From Kappaphycus alvarezii (lineage: Eukaryota > Rhodophyta > Florideophyceae > Gigartinales > Solieriaceae): 64,000 nucleotides of DNA. The translations under genes were made by a program, and so were the position numbers. The stretch covers positions 151,899-215,898 of the forward strand of contig NADL03000134.1 of assembly GCA_002205965.3 (NCBI GenBank), read 5' to 3'. Below are positions 44,635 to 56,179 of this stretch, in pieces. The notes under the pieces were generated by a model. That model ran no database searches and was not told where the DNA came from. It saw only the letters and a program-made list of their open reading frames with translations. The first letter of the stretch is position 1. Each line of letters opens with the position of its first letter.

Positions 44635-46170
44635 TGTTAGGATAAATCAGCAGGGAAGAGATCCTCAGAACCAATTTCCCCAAGAAGGAGGTGTTGCAAG
44701 CGACAGAAGTGCTACCGTGGTATAGTTGAACGAACGAAAAGGAGTGGATAGGGAAGACAGTTGAATGGGCTACAAGCAAGTATGGAAGTGGCAGGATATA
44801 CCACCTATGCTTAGTGACTAGGGTAAAATAAATGCTTCTTGGGTCTGAAGTTGACTCTCAACTTCCTAACTATTTGGGACTGGGCTTGAAGTTGTCTGCC
44901 AACTTGCTTGACCTCTCCATGAGGAAGCAGTTTACTCAGCTTATATAGACTTTTGGCTACCCCTAAAGTCCGAACAAAACTACAGAAGGTACCAGGAAAT
45001 GCACAGAAACAATTTGTGCGGATGACATACTCTAAACAGAAGATACTTAAGAAACTAACAATCAATGAGGTCCTCTTATTTCCCATTCTCTAAATCAGAT
45101 CCAAACAACTCCTCTAAAATATCCATGCTGTCCAAGCAGTCCCCACAAATATCTGCGAATGGCTCACAGCTCTCTATTCCCTCCTGGGAGATATCTAAAC
45201 TACTAAAGATATCTCCATCCGGTTCCAGCGTCGGCACCACTTGATCCATACTCTCCAGTCCAGGCCCCACCAGTACAACACTTTCCATGCCCCCATTTCC
45301 CTCATCCAACTCGTCCTCGTCCTCTTCCTCTCTCTCATCCTCCTCTTCCTCCTCCTCCTTCCTCTCTTCTCTCCTCTTCATCCTCCTCTTCAACCTCATC
45401 CTCCTCTTCATCTTCCTCTTCCTCCTCATCCTCCCCGTCCTCCTCGTTATTAACCTCATAGACCAATCCAGGGGCTACCCACTCCTCAAAGGTCTCCCCA
45501 GCTCCCTCCTCGATGTCCCACTCCCGCCCCTTACCTACCTCCTCCGCCTCATCCTCGATAAAGAGGCGACGCACGAATTCGATGACCTTTTTCTTGGTTT
45601 GCCGGCGCAGGTAGTCCTCGCGGTCAGTAGGTCCGAAAGGGAGTAGGGGAAGAGTTTAGGGGGCGGGGATGGCGATTTTTGGAAATGATTTTCGAGGGGC
45701 GTAGATTGGTCATTTTGGTAGGTTTGGGGGAATGGGAGGTAATGGAGGGTGTTTCGGGTGTGGGGGGGAGAGGTGTGATGAGAAAATGATCGGGGACGTT
45801 TAAAACTTGGAATAAAGGGGTTTAAATAGGCTCCCGGGGCAGGTTCTATAGATTAGAAATAGGTAAAATAAATCTGCAAGGGATTTTTGTAGTAGTGCAT
45901 TTGCGCCCTTTTTCTCAAAAAAAGTGAATTTGGAGGAGGAGGTAAGCAAAAAGGGAAAAAAACTTGATTCGGGATCGATTCAGAGGGGTAGATACAGTAT
46001 AAAAATATCTAGATAAAATGGAAGTAAATTTGGAGAGGACCGCGGTAATGATAAGCGAGGTTCAGGGAGGACGAGGAAGGACCGGAACTACAAGCAAATT
46101 TGGACAAGGAGAGGTAGTACAGTAAACTATAGGCCTGTAGATGACGGCGAAAAAAAATCTGCGCCTAAAA
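44635..46170 (-). repeat. Solo LTR 2 (gypsy-2 family) with GCCTG target duplication
   Basis: 1536 bp. On plus it starts TGTTAGGATAAATCAGC, like TGATAGGGGTAAATCGG at 63495. On minus it starts TTTTAGGCGCAGATTT, a decayed form of TGATGTGCGCAAATT. GCCTG flanks both sides (44630-44634 and 46171-46175). It shares the GTAGC--TTTTGTCGCT-GC, CAACTTCA and TATATAGACTTTTGGCTACC blocks with the gypsy-2 LTR. Like solo LTR 1 it holds the acidic ORF (45076-45713) upstream of the conserved U5-like part. A TATA-like CTATTTAAACC is at about 45827 on minus. About 360 bp of U3-like sequence (45810-46170) has no gene. Confidence 0.75.
45076..45713 (-). pseudogene. Acidic ORF inside solo LTR 2
   Basis: Minus strand. 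The ATG at 45713 opens MTNLRPSK. A frame change near 45620 leads to DREDYLRRQTKKKVIEFVRR, then a long Glu/Asp tract (about 45300-45440). After a further frame change come MESVVLVGPGLESMDQV, TLEPDGDIFSSLDISQEG, and the C-terminal DICGDCLDSMDILEELFGSD. N- and C-terminal motifs match solo LTR 1. Similarity between the copies is concentrated at the two ends, as expected for a protein with an unstructured acidic middle. The function is unknown. The opposite-strand ORFs 45241-45646 are shadows of the Glu-rich tract. Confidence 0.6.
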
Positions 46171-46329
46171 GCCTGTTTCCGGGAATGTAGGGGGCATTCT
46201 GTACTGTATCTAAATACTAGAAACGACCAGGAGAAGACGCTTTCACAATAATATTGTAAGACTCAAGTATGTGGGCCATTCTCCTTTAATGACACGCCGC
46301 AATAACGTTCACCTCAAAAGCCGCCTGCT

Positions 46330-46600
46330 TGGTAACTGCGCTACTAGCTACTGTTCAGTTGACAGGTCCCGACCAATCCTAGTGCCAATATTCCACTCTT
46401 TGAGTGTGCCACCTCGACGCATTTACCGTGACAGACGTGGCCAGACATGTCGCCGTGGGAGCCATCGAGGCCTTCGCGGGGGTACGATCCGTCCTCATGT
46501 AAATACACGCTGCTACCACAGTTTCGTCCAACGCACAATGTCACACGGCTGGTCTTTTACCAGCTTTGTGAGATAGTTTTGCCTGACTCTGTCACCTTTT
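46330..46600 (+). pseudogene. RLE non-LTR family C, copy f (C-terminus)
   Basis: Plus strand. PILVPI opens the segment (compare LVPVPIS in copy b). VTDVARHVAVGAIEAFAGV (about 46430-46487) then aligns with copies b and d, and SSNAQCHTAGLLPAL ends the ORF at about 46571. Stops occur in the frame. 46600-46745 is without gene. Confidence 0.5.
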
Positions 46601-46744
46601 CAGATCCTCCAATACACAGACTTACCCTACTCCTGTCTCGGCAAACAGCCGTCCTACATCTTAAATCAATAAAGTACCCCAAGGGTGCTTCTTCGCACCA
46701 CCGGCGGTAAATCAACTCCATTTACCCCCATGATATGAAATAAG

Positions 46745-47300
46745 GAAAGTTTTAAGTGTCTTTACTGTTGGAATGACTCGTCGTCATCACATCCTCCGCA
46801 AGGTTCTTGCCCGCTACCGCAAGGAAGTTGGGGTCGTCGCCCTCGTCGAACATCCGCTCCTCTCCCAGGTTCCCAACCAATCTGGGCATTCGGAGTCCCC
46901 CGCGCTACGAATAGACATTTACATACCCGCTGCATACGGCTTCACAGTACCGATATCGCTGTCGACGTTACTGTTGCCCACCCCTCTGCACGCCGCCACA
47001 TTTCGCCACGTACGGTTACCGCAGGCGCTGCCGCAACACTTGCAGAGCGCGAGAAACATCGTCATTACGGCACTTACTGCAACCAAAACGATATCCTCCT
47101 CTCCCCGTCGGGATAGATATCTATGGCGCCTTGGGCGACGACGGCAAGGGTTTTTCCGCCGCCTTGCATCCTTCGCTGCTCCCCGTCGCGGTTCATCCCC
47201 TCAACAGGAGCCCCGCGACTTCGTTACCCGTTTTGCATTTAGTCTCCAAATAATGCAGGCGCGACAGGTTTCTACCCGCCGCCCGCATCCGTAGTTAATT
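46745..47300 (+). pseudogene. RLE non-LTR family C, copy g (nuclease region)
   Basis: Plus strand. MTRRHHILRKVLARYRKEVG (46773-46832) and HPLLSQVPNQSGHSES open the nuclease. Motif IDIYIPAAYGF (about 46911-46943) is followed in another frame by DIAVDVTVAHPSA and AGAAATLAERERNRHYGTYC, then LGDDGKGFFRRLASFAAPR (about 47133-47190). Strongly similar to 38335-38870. The RHN, D and D-V-T positions of an R2-type nuclease are visible. A frameshift near 46945 separates them. Confidence 0.65.
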
Positions 47301-47339
47301 TATGAATACCCTCCGCACGCTTCTGTGCGACATTGTACA

Positions 47340-47620
47340 ACCAATAAAGATTTACCACCACCACTGTTGGAAGTTATGTTCCATTTATAATAAGTTTTCC
47401 AGACGACCACAATCGATTCAAAGTACATGATATGAAGCACACTTTGGCAAAAAAATCTTTGCATTTTCGACAAGATGACTCCCTATTCGCAGGGGTGGGG
47501 GTCTTTACCAGAGTGGAAACAAGCTCCCAGAAGCGTGGTTGTCCGGAAAACTTCAGGATAGATCGAATTTATCTTCCAAGAATAAAAATACCCAGAACTT
47601 CCCTTAGAAGCGTCGAGTAC
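47340..47620. repeat. Two family C 3' tails, opposite orientation
   Basis: 47350-47415 carries the tail on minus (AAGTTTTCCAGACGACCACA on plus). 47540-47610 carries it on plus (GGATAGATCGAATTTATCTT, then CCAAGAATAAAAATACCCA). The sequence to 48165 has no gene; it holds the hairpin at 47904-47942. Confidence 0.6.
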
Positions 47621-48169
47621 TGTAGTAACTGCACGCCGTGACATTTTCCATACTTTTCTTTTCTACATTTTTCTCTCAGCAGTTTTTCCAAACAAAAAGC
47701 TGAGGAAAAATGTCAACAGAGAACTTACGCCATTCGAACTTCGTGTATATTTCATATACAAAATTCAAATGGTCCCAAATGAAGCAGTTTCGAAATTCCT
47801 AACTCTATTTGATTTGCGCGTTAGGAATTTAATGGTACCCTATTGAGTATGAGCACACAGACGTTCTACATGTTTTATTAAACCTATGTATCTCCATCAC
47901 CCTGGAACATGAAGGTGGCCCCCAGAGCCATCTTCATGTTCCAACTGAGCCCTATCAACCAGAATACCGTATCGAGACTACCAGATCGGTAAACAACGAC
48001 GAAGGGCACACCTAGCAGCCCAAACAGCCCAACTTGCAATACTAGCGGATGCCGTAGATGAACTAGCCGTGGTTGCCCTTCAACGGCTTACTGCTATCAA
48101 GATAGAAATCCGAAGTATCTCATCGCGAACAAAAACGATCCCAGCATCCAGTTTCAATTTAAACGCTCT

Positions 48170-48840
48170 TGGCAACATGAAATGCTACAGACGGTACAGA
48201 CTCCTCAAACGACTTTTGGGACCCCTTTCACATTATCTTTGCTTAATAACGACATTTACGAAGAGAAGTCGATATTTTTGTGATAACATGGCACCATGTC
48301 GTATCTTCCTAAGGAGACTCTCTGCGCATATGCATCTGGTTTACATGGAAGAGGGGTTTGGAATATTTAGCTCCCGGTGGAGTGAAATGTTTTGGGAAAC
48401 AGTTGAGAGGGATTTATATCAAGCTTTGTCCTTCTTTTAGAGTTTTGAGCTATAAAGATGGCCAACCGCGCAGCAATGCATGCTAAAGATTTGAAATTTC
48501 TGGATGCCCTTTTGATAGCTGCGTTGGATTCATTGATTGCAAAAAGATACGCATGACGCGTCCGGCGATTCATGGAAGCTTCCAACGCAGATTACTCTGG
48601 ACACAAGAGAGTGCACTGCAAGGTGTACAAACAGTATCAACTCCAGAAGGATTGATGTTCCCTGCCTATGGTCCAGCAAGGAAAGAAGTCATTACCTGAA
48701 ATTGCTACGGCTGTCAGGGCTGGAGGTGTTCTTTGGCATGAACTACTTTAAAGGGGCGTCAATTTACATCTATAGAGAGCGCTGCACAAGCAGGTGCTAA
48801 ATCTGCTCAACGTAAATGTAATTCTGTCATGAGCGCTCTT
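48170..48840 (+). pseudogene. PIF/Harbinger-type transposase remnant
   Basis: Plus strand, several frames. MANRAAMHAKDLKFLDAL (48459-48512) leads into FIDCKKIRMTRPAIHG-like sequence (48528-48575), where ID-----RP is the first DDE block. SGHKRVHCKVYKQYQLQKD (48597-48655) then matches the (Y/S)(N/S)GHKR-HC-KYQ signature, and FPAYGPARKE-like residues precede the second Asp region. The upstream part (48170-48450) is helical. This signature is that of the DDE_Tnp_4 endonucleases in PIF/Harbinger elements. Frame changes and stops inactivate it. It faces the Myb/SANT-like partner at 49020-50467, the usual two-gene design of the superfamily. Confidence 0.65.
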
Positions 48841-49019
48841 CATGTCGCTATTGAATGGAAATACAAGGACTTGAAGCAAAAAAGGTCTCGAAATGATTAC
48901 GCACGGTACATGAAAGTTCAACACGCGCCAGTTTCTTTGATGTGCAAAGCATCAGTTTCGCTTCACGAAAATGAGAACGTGATTACTAAGACAAGGAAAG
49001 ACGATTTCGCATTTCAACT

Positions 49020-50467
49020 TTGATCCACCATCTCTTCAATAGTACCTAGAATCTGCGTAAAATGCCAATTTATTGAACCTCTAACTAATATGAAATTGCA
49101 GAACCAGCCCGAATTGGCAAAAATAAAATTTGTTTCGTGGACCTTCGCTTTGCTCAGGACACGGACTTTGCTCCTCGGGACCCACCGTGAGGTGCCCACT
49201 TTCTTGTTGATCATGCATCCCATAACATCCATCATCTTCTCTCCCTCCTTTTCTTGCCTCAAGCCGCTCTTCTTGCTCCTGTTCGAACTTCCTCTCTTTA
49301 AGCTTTACTCGTTTCTCCATGACATTTTGGGACTTATTGAATCGTTTCTCATCTGAAAAGGCTCGTTTTTGACCAAAATTAAGACGTGCTTCCGATAGTG
49401 AATGTAGAAATTCCTCTATATCCCTCCTTCTCTTTAAGGATTCCATGAAAACTTTCATTAACCTCATACAAATCCTCAATATACTTTGAAGTTTTCCGTG
49501 TTGGGGTCCCCTTTTCAGTTGTAACCTTTTCATTGCTCGAGTCACCACTTCCTACAGATCCTGTGCGCTGTTCGAGAGCTGAATTTCTGATTTCATCACC
49601 AGATGTAACCAGATTTTGCTCCGCAGGATTTCTCGTGTCCTTTCCCGCCACATTCTCCTCATATTCGTCTATTTCCAGAATGAGATCGTCAAGAAGTTGA
49701 TCTTTCTTCGACAACATCTCGGCAATTCCAGAGGTCAGTGCATTTTTCTTGATAGCGGCGAGCCAAATCTCAACGAGAAGGTTGAATCTACTTGTAATAG
49801 ACTTTTGTTTGGGCTTCGCTTGATAATCGAAAAACGTATCTGGGACATTCGCCAGAAAAAGATCTCTGGCAGGTGAAAACGCCCTTCTCTTAGAATCGTG
49901 GCCTTTTCGATGGGCATCTTTGCTTGCACAAACTTCATGAGTGAGTAATCCCAGTTTGCGTCAATAAAACTGCGCAATTTCGTTGCCCGGATCTCCTTAC
50001 CGTGAATTTCTTCTTCGCCATTCCTGTCGTCTGTGGGAAGCACAGTTGCATCAGCTCCGTTGATTTCTTCGGCAACTAGGTCCTGCGTCAATACATATGG
50101 AGCTGATTCTACGGGTGCAGACGTTAGGGTAGATAGAATGGATTGGTTGTTGGGCATAGTGAAAGTGTGCAGGATAGGTGCAAGGCTTGTTATAGCAGAG
50201 GGGGAAGGGAGAGATGAAAGGTTTGGCATGCAGAGGGGCATGGAGAGGTGGTAGGTTAGGCATTGTCGGGGCGGTAGGGATAGACGGAAAGCCTACTGTG
50301 AGGGATGGAACCTGAAGTGTTGCGATCTGGATTGGGGATGAGACAGGAGGAAATGATGATGGAATTGCTGAACGCGGAGACGGTGAAATGATAGTTGCGT
50401 TTTTGGGAGCGGGCGGTGAATTTGCAATCATTTTGTTAGATCGTTTCCTGAGGATATTGGTGTTCAC
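49020..50467 (-). pseudogene. PIF/Harbinger Myb/SANT-like partner gene
   Basis: Minus strand. The ATG at 50467 opens MNTNILRKRSNKM and a Pro/Ser-rich region, with a frame change into TLTSAPVESAPYVLTQDLVA. The DNA-binding-like domain is ATKLRSFIDANWDYSLMKFV (about 49918-49980). After a frameshift near 49880 come NVPDTFFDYQAKPKQKS, SRFNLLVEIWLAAIKKN and SGIAEMLSKKDQLLDDLILE (49670-49760). The W-D--L---V, R---L and S-I-E-----LL-DL pattern is that of the Myb/SANT-like proteins that partner Harbinger transposases. The C-terminal part (49100-49550) is a Glu/Lys-rich predicted coiled coil with several frames. No TIRs were found. Confidence 0.6.
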
Positions 50468-51305
50468 CTTTCAAGTCGTGATGGCAGTAGGACTACTTGA
50501 TCTTGATGTTTTGAAATACGGAAATCTACTCCCGCCAAAATAAACGAGATTTGCTTCGTAAAGTCTCCTGTTAACGCGAGATTTTTTCCCTGTGTCGTGT
50601 TGTAATTTCGTAGGAATTTGAAACGTGTTCAATTTGAAACTTCTGTGGGCGAAGAAATTTACGAAATTCATTCTATAGAAATACCCCAATGTAATCCTAC
50701 TGCCTCTTCATTTTGCTATGAACATCTTAACAATCATCCCACGGTGTGTCGATTTACTTATCTTACCAATTACCTTTGTTACCTTTGGTTTTCCATATAT
50801 TATCAACTATATTAGAGATAAGCCAACCCTTAATTAGTGCTTACAGTTGTTTTTCTTCGCGAAATGCAGCCCAGACTACGAGCTCAGGGTATATTAAAAC
50901 CATTTTATGTCATCGAAGAGTAGAAAATGACACCCCAAAATCAATCTTTCATATTCTTATGAAGAAGATCCAGAGATCCCTATACCTCCACGACTATCTC
51001 AAATGCGCCTCAAATCCCTCCGTGTCAGCTTTCAACAGCAAGGAATTTTACATTGTCTTGACAGCTACTCAGCCTGTTTTAGCACAAATCACCATGTTAG
51101 TAAAAAACCCTCTTTATCCTACAACTACTCTACTATGAACGTAACTACTACTATTCTTTTGGGCCCACCGATAGTAAGCATCAAATTCGCATTTGCACAA
51201 CAAAAGAAAAACTTGTAGGGTTTTCCTAGAAGTTTAAGTCAAGTGTGGGGAGAAAATTCGGGGGCTGTACTGATTAGGAAGTTAGGAAAGGTCTGAGTGT
51301 TATAT
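50468..51305. other. No recognised gene
   Basis: AT-rich. The ORF 50746-51138 (plus, 130 codons) lacks any known motif. The copia-1 insertion begins at its right edge, so it is target sequence. Confidence 0.4.
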
Positions 51306-51575
51306 TGCAGGATATGTTTTTAGTTTTACTTATTTCCTAGCGATCCAGATCCTTAAGTAGTGTTGTTATGCTATCGACCGTACTGGTGATGTGTGTTGTC
51401 CCAGCTATCTCCTATTACATATGACTCGGGTGCGTTGTCATAGATCAAAAAGAATCAAAATTATAACGCCGTATTCAAGTGACACTTCATCATGCGTATT
51501 AATGATCATATCTCCGAATCTACTGATGTATTGTTGACAACAGCTCACCCTTGTTGTGTCGTCTCAATCTCGACA
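51306..51575 (-). repeat. 3' LTR of copia-1
   Basis: 270 bp from TGCAGGATATG to CTCGACA. About 95 percent identical by eye to 55906-56175. On minus it starts TGTCGAGATTGAGAC directly after a purine tract. TGTTATA occurs on both outer flanks (51298-51304 and 56176-56182), consistent with a short target duplication with one LTR end slightly eroded. Confidence 0.85.
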
Positions 51576-51590
51576 CTCCCCCTCGAACAA
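51576..51590 (-). other. Polypurine tract of copia-1
   Basis: On minus this reads TTCGAGGGGGAG next to the LTR start TGTCGAG, the expected position of a plus-strand primer. Confidence 0.7.
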
Positions 51591-51599
51591 CCTTTCTTC

Positions 51600-54500
51600 T
51601 TACAATATTCATTACGACATGTTAGTAAGCGTACTCAATTCTTCGAACGTGATCCTATTTTAGTTCTTCGTTAAGATATCTGCGACCATCGCAGTGGTCG
51701 GTACATAATGTATGATGACGTTCCCCTTTTGTAACATTATCTACTAGGAATTGGTATTTGACGTCAACATGCTTCGACCAGTCTGTGCAAGTCGAGTTAT
51801 AGTCATCTGCAATGCATGCCTTATTGTCATCACCGATGGAGCTATCTAGTAGCTTCTTCACATCATCCGTACGCAACGCTTTCTACAGTAACTTGTCAAA
51901 TTTTCTGAACCATAGAAGCTCTCGAATACAAATTGCCAACGAAATAAATTCAGCTTTTTTTGAGCTTTGTGCAACTACAGATTGCTTCTTTGAGCGCCAA
52001 CTCATTGGTACTCCAGCAAACATAAAGATGTTACCACTGATCGACTTCCGACTTGGACGTTCTCGTGCCCAGTCTCAGTCCGAGTATGCTTCTACCTTGA
52101 GCTCACCACCAGCTCTGTACCATGTCCTAAATTTTTTTTCCCTTGAAGATATCTCAAGATATGCTTCCCAGCTGTCCATAGTGTGGTGCTTGGCTTATGC
52201 ATGAAGCGGGCCAAATGGTTAGCTGCATAACTAATATCCGGTCGCACTGTGTTCGCTAAGTGCATAAGAGTTCCAACTAATTGTCCGTAAGGTGTGATAT
52301 CTCTCAGCTCAGATCCAACATTCCCCACCAAATCTAATCCAGAGGGTAGTAGTGTTGCAACAGTCTTATAGTCACTCATCTTGAAGTACTTTAGCATTCT
52401 TTCGATCATTTTTCTGTTGTGCATCTTGATCGAATTACCCTTATCTTCAATCGGTATCCCAAGGAAGCGCTCGATAATCTTCGACTCTCTAATATCAAAT
52501 CTATTTGAGAACTTTACAACCATTTAGTTCAGTTTTTCCCGTTCATTAGAAAAGATTAAAATGTCATCTACATAGGCCAATGGAAAAACCAAGTAATTCT
52601 TCATTTTCAACACATATAATGTTGGATCTGTCTTACTCTGCTCACATCCCATCTCGAGCAGGAACGTATTGAGATGAGCATTAATTCCCGTGATGCCTGT
52701 TTTAGGCCGTAGAGGTCCTTGTTTAAACGGTAAAAAAACGTCTCAAACTGCTCATTTTTTGAATCCTTCAGATTGTGCAACTTATATTTCCTCAGAGAGT
52801 GGTTCATTAACAAATGCATTTTTAAGATCAATGAGTGTCCTCTTCCACCCATAGTGCACACTCAGTGTCAACATGAATCTGACCGTCGCATATTTCGATA
52901 CTGGGAAAAACACCTCTGAAAAATCAACCCCAGGTATCTGAGAGAAACCTTTCACAAACAATCGAGCCCTATATCTCACAATTTTTACGTTATCATCTTG
53001 CTCCAGATCATTTATCCACTTGGTCTGAATAAACTTTCGGTCTTCAGGAAGTTTTTACAGTTCCACGTTTTCAGTTTCTCTAGGGACTTAATCTCGAATT
53101 CCATTGCTTCATGCAATTTGGTCGCATCATCCCGACCCATTGCGTCCGAGTACCACTCTGGTACGCCTTCTGTAGCGTCATTGGTCTCTAGTAATACATG
53201 TTTCTGCCTCATAGCCATACCTCTGCGGTGGCTGTCCAGCTGTATTCCTCTCACTGTGGCGTATACCTGGATAATATTTTAGATCATTTAGATTGATGCC
53301 CTCATCCGAGATGTTGATATCATCATTATCATCACCTTTGAGATGCCTGTCATCATGACTGTCACCGTCATGTTCACTCATACTGCTACCGTCTGTTGTG
53401 GTCACGTTCGTCGGTTCTCTATCTGCACTTACTCTGCGTGCTGACTCTTGCACTTTCTTATTTCTCCCCTTGAGAGGTCATCCAAAACAGCTGCTTAGTC
53501 CGTGTTATCAAACTCCATCGCATTCTCCTTCGTTGGTGTAGTGCTGGCCATATTCCTTCAACGAACCTTACATCTTTTGTCTCGATGAATCTCTTACCAT
53601 CATTCATCAAGATCCTGTAGGCATCACCTCTGCAATAACCAAATAATATTCGTTACTCCGCTCTACTGTCAAATTTCCAGATCTCCTTTTGGAAGGCTTG
53701 AATACGTAGGCTTTGGAGCCGAAAATTCGCAGGTGTCCAAAATCCGGCCTCCTCCCGTGAATAGCCTCGAAGGTTGTACAGTCTAGCTTGCAGCTGCGCG
53801 AGACTAGACGGTTGCTGATGAAACAAGCAGTATTCACTGCTTACTCCCACAATTTAGGCTTTTGCATTGGGCTTGATAGCAAGAGCGTCCGCGCCATATC
53901 CATCAATGATCTGTTTAACCTTTCCGCACACCCGTTTGATTCCGGTGAGTATGGGGTGGTTAGATCATGAACTATACCTCGTTTTTTTCAGCCAGTTCTG
54001 AAAATCGGAACCAACATACTCCCATCGGCATCCGACCAAACCCACTTCACTGAGTTGCGGCCCATGCTAACTAGCGTATCTGTCTTACTGTTAGGTAGGT
54101 TCTCGATCTCCTTGATCATTTCAATCACAGCATCACCAGCTTCGCTCTTCCTGTGGATGAATCTAACGAGAGAGTATCCACCAGGCTCGTCGAGTGCAGT
54201 CACAAAATACTTAGCTTTTCCAAGTTACATCACCTTCATCGGTCCAACTAAATCTGTATGAATCATTTCTAAAGGTTTTGTAGTACAATAGTTGTTATTT
54301 TGTCTGGATTCTGCTTCCGGGGTACGCGTGCTGACTTTCCAAGTGCGCACGCCCTGCACACTTCCCTATTCATATCACCTATATCGTCTCTGTTGATACC
54401 AGAGACATGAGGCAGCGACTGACACAGTTGCTCATATCCGCAATCACCTAGCCGTTCATGTCACGGCTTCAACTTGTTACTCTTAGCCACTTGTGCTTCT

Positions 54501-55730
54501 CCATTGCATACTTTCATGTATAGTTCATAGAATCCATCCTGTGTCTCCGTTACAACCATCTTTACTTCATCTGATGGTTTATGGATGAGCTCTACCCTTC
54601 CTTTGCCCTTCATAGCATGGTTTTCGTCAAAGAAATCTTAAATTCGCGCTTTCGGGCTTGTGATACAGACAATATGTTATAGAGGAGGTCTAGCACGTAT
54701 AGCACATTGTGAAGGGTAACATGTTTTCTATATCATCTACCATGGTAAATATTTTCACTGTCGCAGACCCTTCCGATTTCATGAATTCCTGGTTTCCAAC
54801 GATAATGCATCCATCAGCACGAGTGAAGTTGCTGAAATTATCTCGCTAGTTCGTCATATGGCGTGTTCCTCCTGAATCAAGAATCCACTTAATTTATTGA
54901 CGCCTACCAGCCTTAGCTACAAACTTATCGTGCACTGTAACCATCATCGCAGTGCTGTGCTTACTTTGATTCCTGTCGTTAGCATCACTACTACGACAAT
55001 CTTTGGCTATATAACCTTGTTCAAAGCACCTGAAACATGTTCTATTCTCTTTCCGACCTTCTCTCTATCATTCATACCAGAATTGTTCCTTCTCTTCCAA
55101 CAATTCTTCGACATGTTCCCCGTCTTGCACATTATAGCAATTCTTTACATATGTCATGCCGCGTGTCACCAATGCAGACTCATCCTTTTCCACATATTGG
55201 TTGATACGTGACTCACGCACTATCAACTTTGACATTGCTATATGAAAGTCACAGTAGGAACTCATTATAGTTTCTGCCGTTACATCAAATTCTCTGGGCA
55301 GTCCTATCAACAATGCCCTTTTCTTCTCAATCTTAGATACGGTATTTACTGTGTATTCAATTTCGCTGACAAACTCCAATGTCTATGTGAATATCCACGA
55401 TTCGCTAACCTTTGTTAGGCTGAAAATTCTGTAGCATTGTCAGCTTTGCATCTAAGCGGCTTTGAAATCGCATGGAACATAGTCTTCAATGTCGTCCACG
55501 CCTCTGCTGGATCTGATCTTGCGTACAGCTGCTTTGCAACTCTGACCAACCGAGGTCATAATGTATGCCAAAGCCAAATCACGTTGGGCGTCACTGCTAC
55601 TAATTACTGTCGACTCTTCTTCTCCGTCGACTATCCGGCTCGGTTCCCAAGGCTTTACTACATACTTCCAAAGTCCTTTTCCTTTCAGGATCACTTCCAT
55701 AACGTTAGATCATTGCGTAGTTATCTGTAG
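51600..55730 (-). pseudogene. copia-1 gag-pol (gag, PR, IN, RT, RNase H), frameshifted
   Basis: Minus strand, all domains in copia order. Gag: GKGLWKYVV (55650-55680), IEKKRALLIGLPREF, and a knuckle with CFRCFEQGYIAKDC near 55010-55050 (the His position reads Tyr). Protease: KWILDSGGTRHMT (about 54863-54900). Integrase: HTDLVGP (about 54240-54270), TPYSPESNGCAERLNRSLMD (about 53885-53960), VNTACFISNRL (53800-53837), LRIFGSKAYVF. RT: YRARLFVKGFSQIPGVDFSE (52915-52975), LIDLKNAFVNEPL, LNKDLYGLKQAS, active site AYVDDILIFSNE (about 52550-52585). RNase H: ERFLGI, YGQLVGTLMHLANTVRPDIS (52240-52310), MSWRSKKQSVVAQSSKKAEF. Active-site residues survive, but several frameshifts and stops split the frame. 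Nearly identical LTRs indicate a fairly recent insertion. Confidence 0.85.
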
Positions 55731-55888
55731 ACAGGGGAGTTACCCTGAACTTAAGCATTTCCATGTATTCCGACATTACTGTATAGAGAACAAAATCACT
55801 TACTCTGAACACACCCAGTTGTTAACGAAGTCAAACACTTCGGATATTTTGTCTCTTAGAATTAGTTGAAGTAGTCAGAACCAAAGAT

Positions 55889-55902
55889 CTAGGCCCATAA
55901 CC
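55889..55902 (-). other. Half-tRNA primer binding site of copia-1
   Basis: On minus this reads GGTTATGGGCCTAG, next to the end of the 5' LTR. It is complementary to the anticodon stem-loop of initiator tRNA-Met (GGGCCCATAACC), not to the tRNA 3' end. Drosophila copia is known to use such an internal tRNA fragment. Confidence 0.7.
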
Positions 55903-55905
55903 TAT

Positions 55906-56175
55906 TGCAGATATGTTTTTAGTTTTACTTATTCCTAGCGATCCAGGTCCTTAAGTAGTGTTGTTATGCTATCGACCGTACTGGTGATGTTGCTGTCCCA
56001 GCTATCTCCTATTACATATGACTTGGGTGCGTTGTCATAGGTCAAAAAGAATCAAAATTATAACGCCGTATTCATGTGACACTTCATCATGCGTATTAGT
56101 GATCACATCATCTCCGAATCTACTGATGTATTGTGGGCAACAGCTCACCCTTGTTGAGTCGTCTCAATCTCAAGA
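55906..56175 (-). repeat. 5' LTR of copia-1
   Basis: Partner of 51306-51575, from TGCAGATATG to CTCAAGA. Differences are about a dozen substitutions and a few small indels. The terminal TG on minus has become TC. Confidence 0.85.
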
Positions 56176-56179
56176 TGTT

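Noticed and set aside
45241-45646. Ser/Leu/Pro-rich plus-strand ORFs
   Set aside because: They are the complement of the Glu-rich tract of the acidic ORF.
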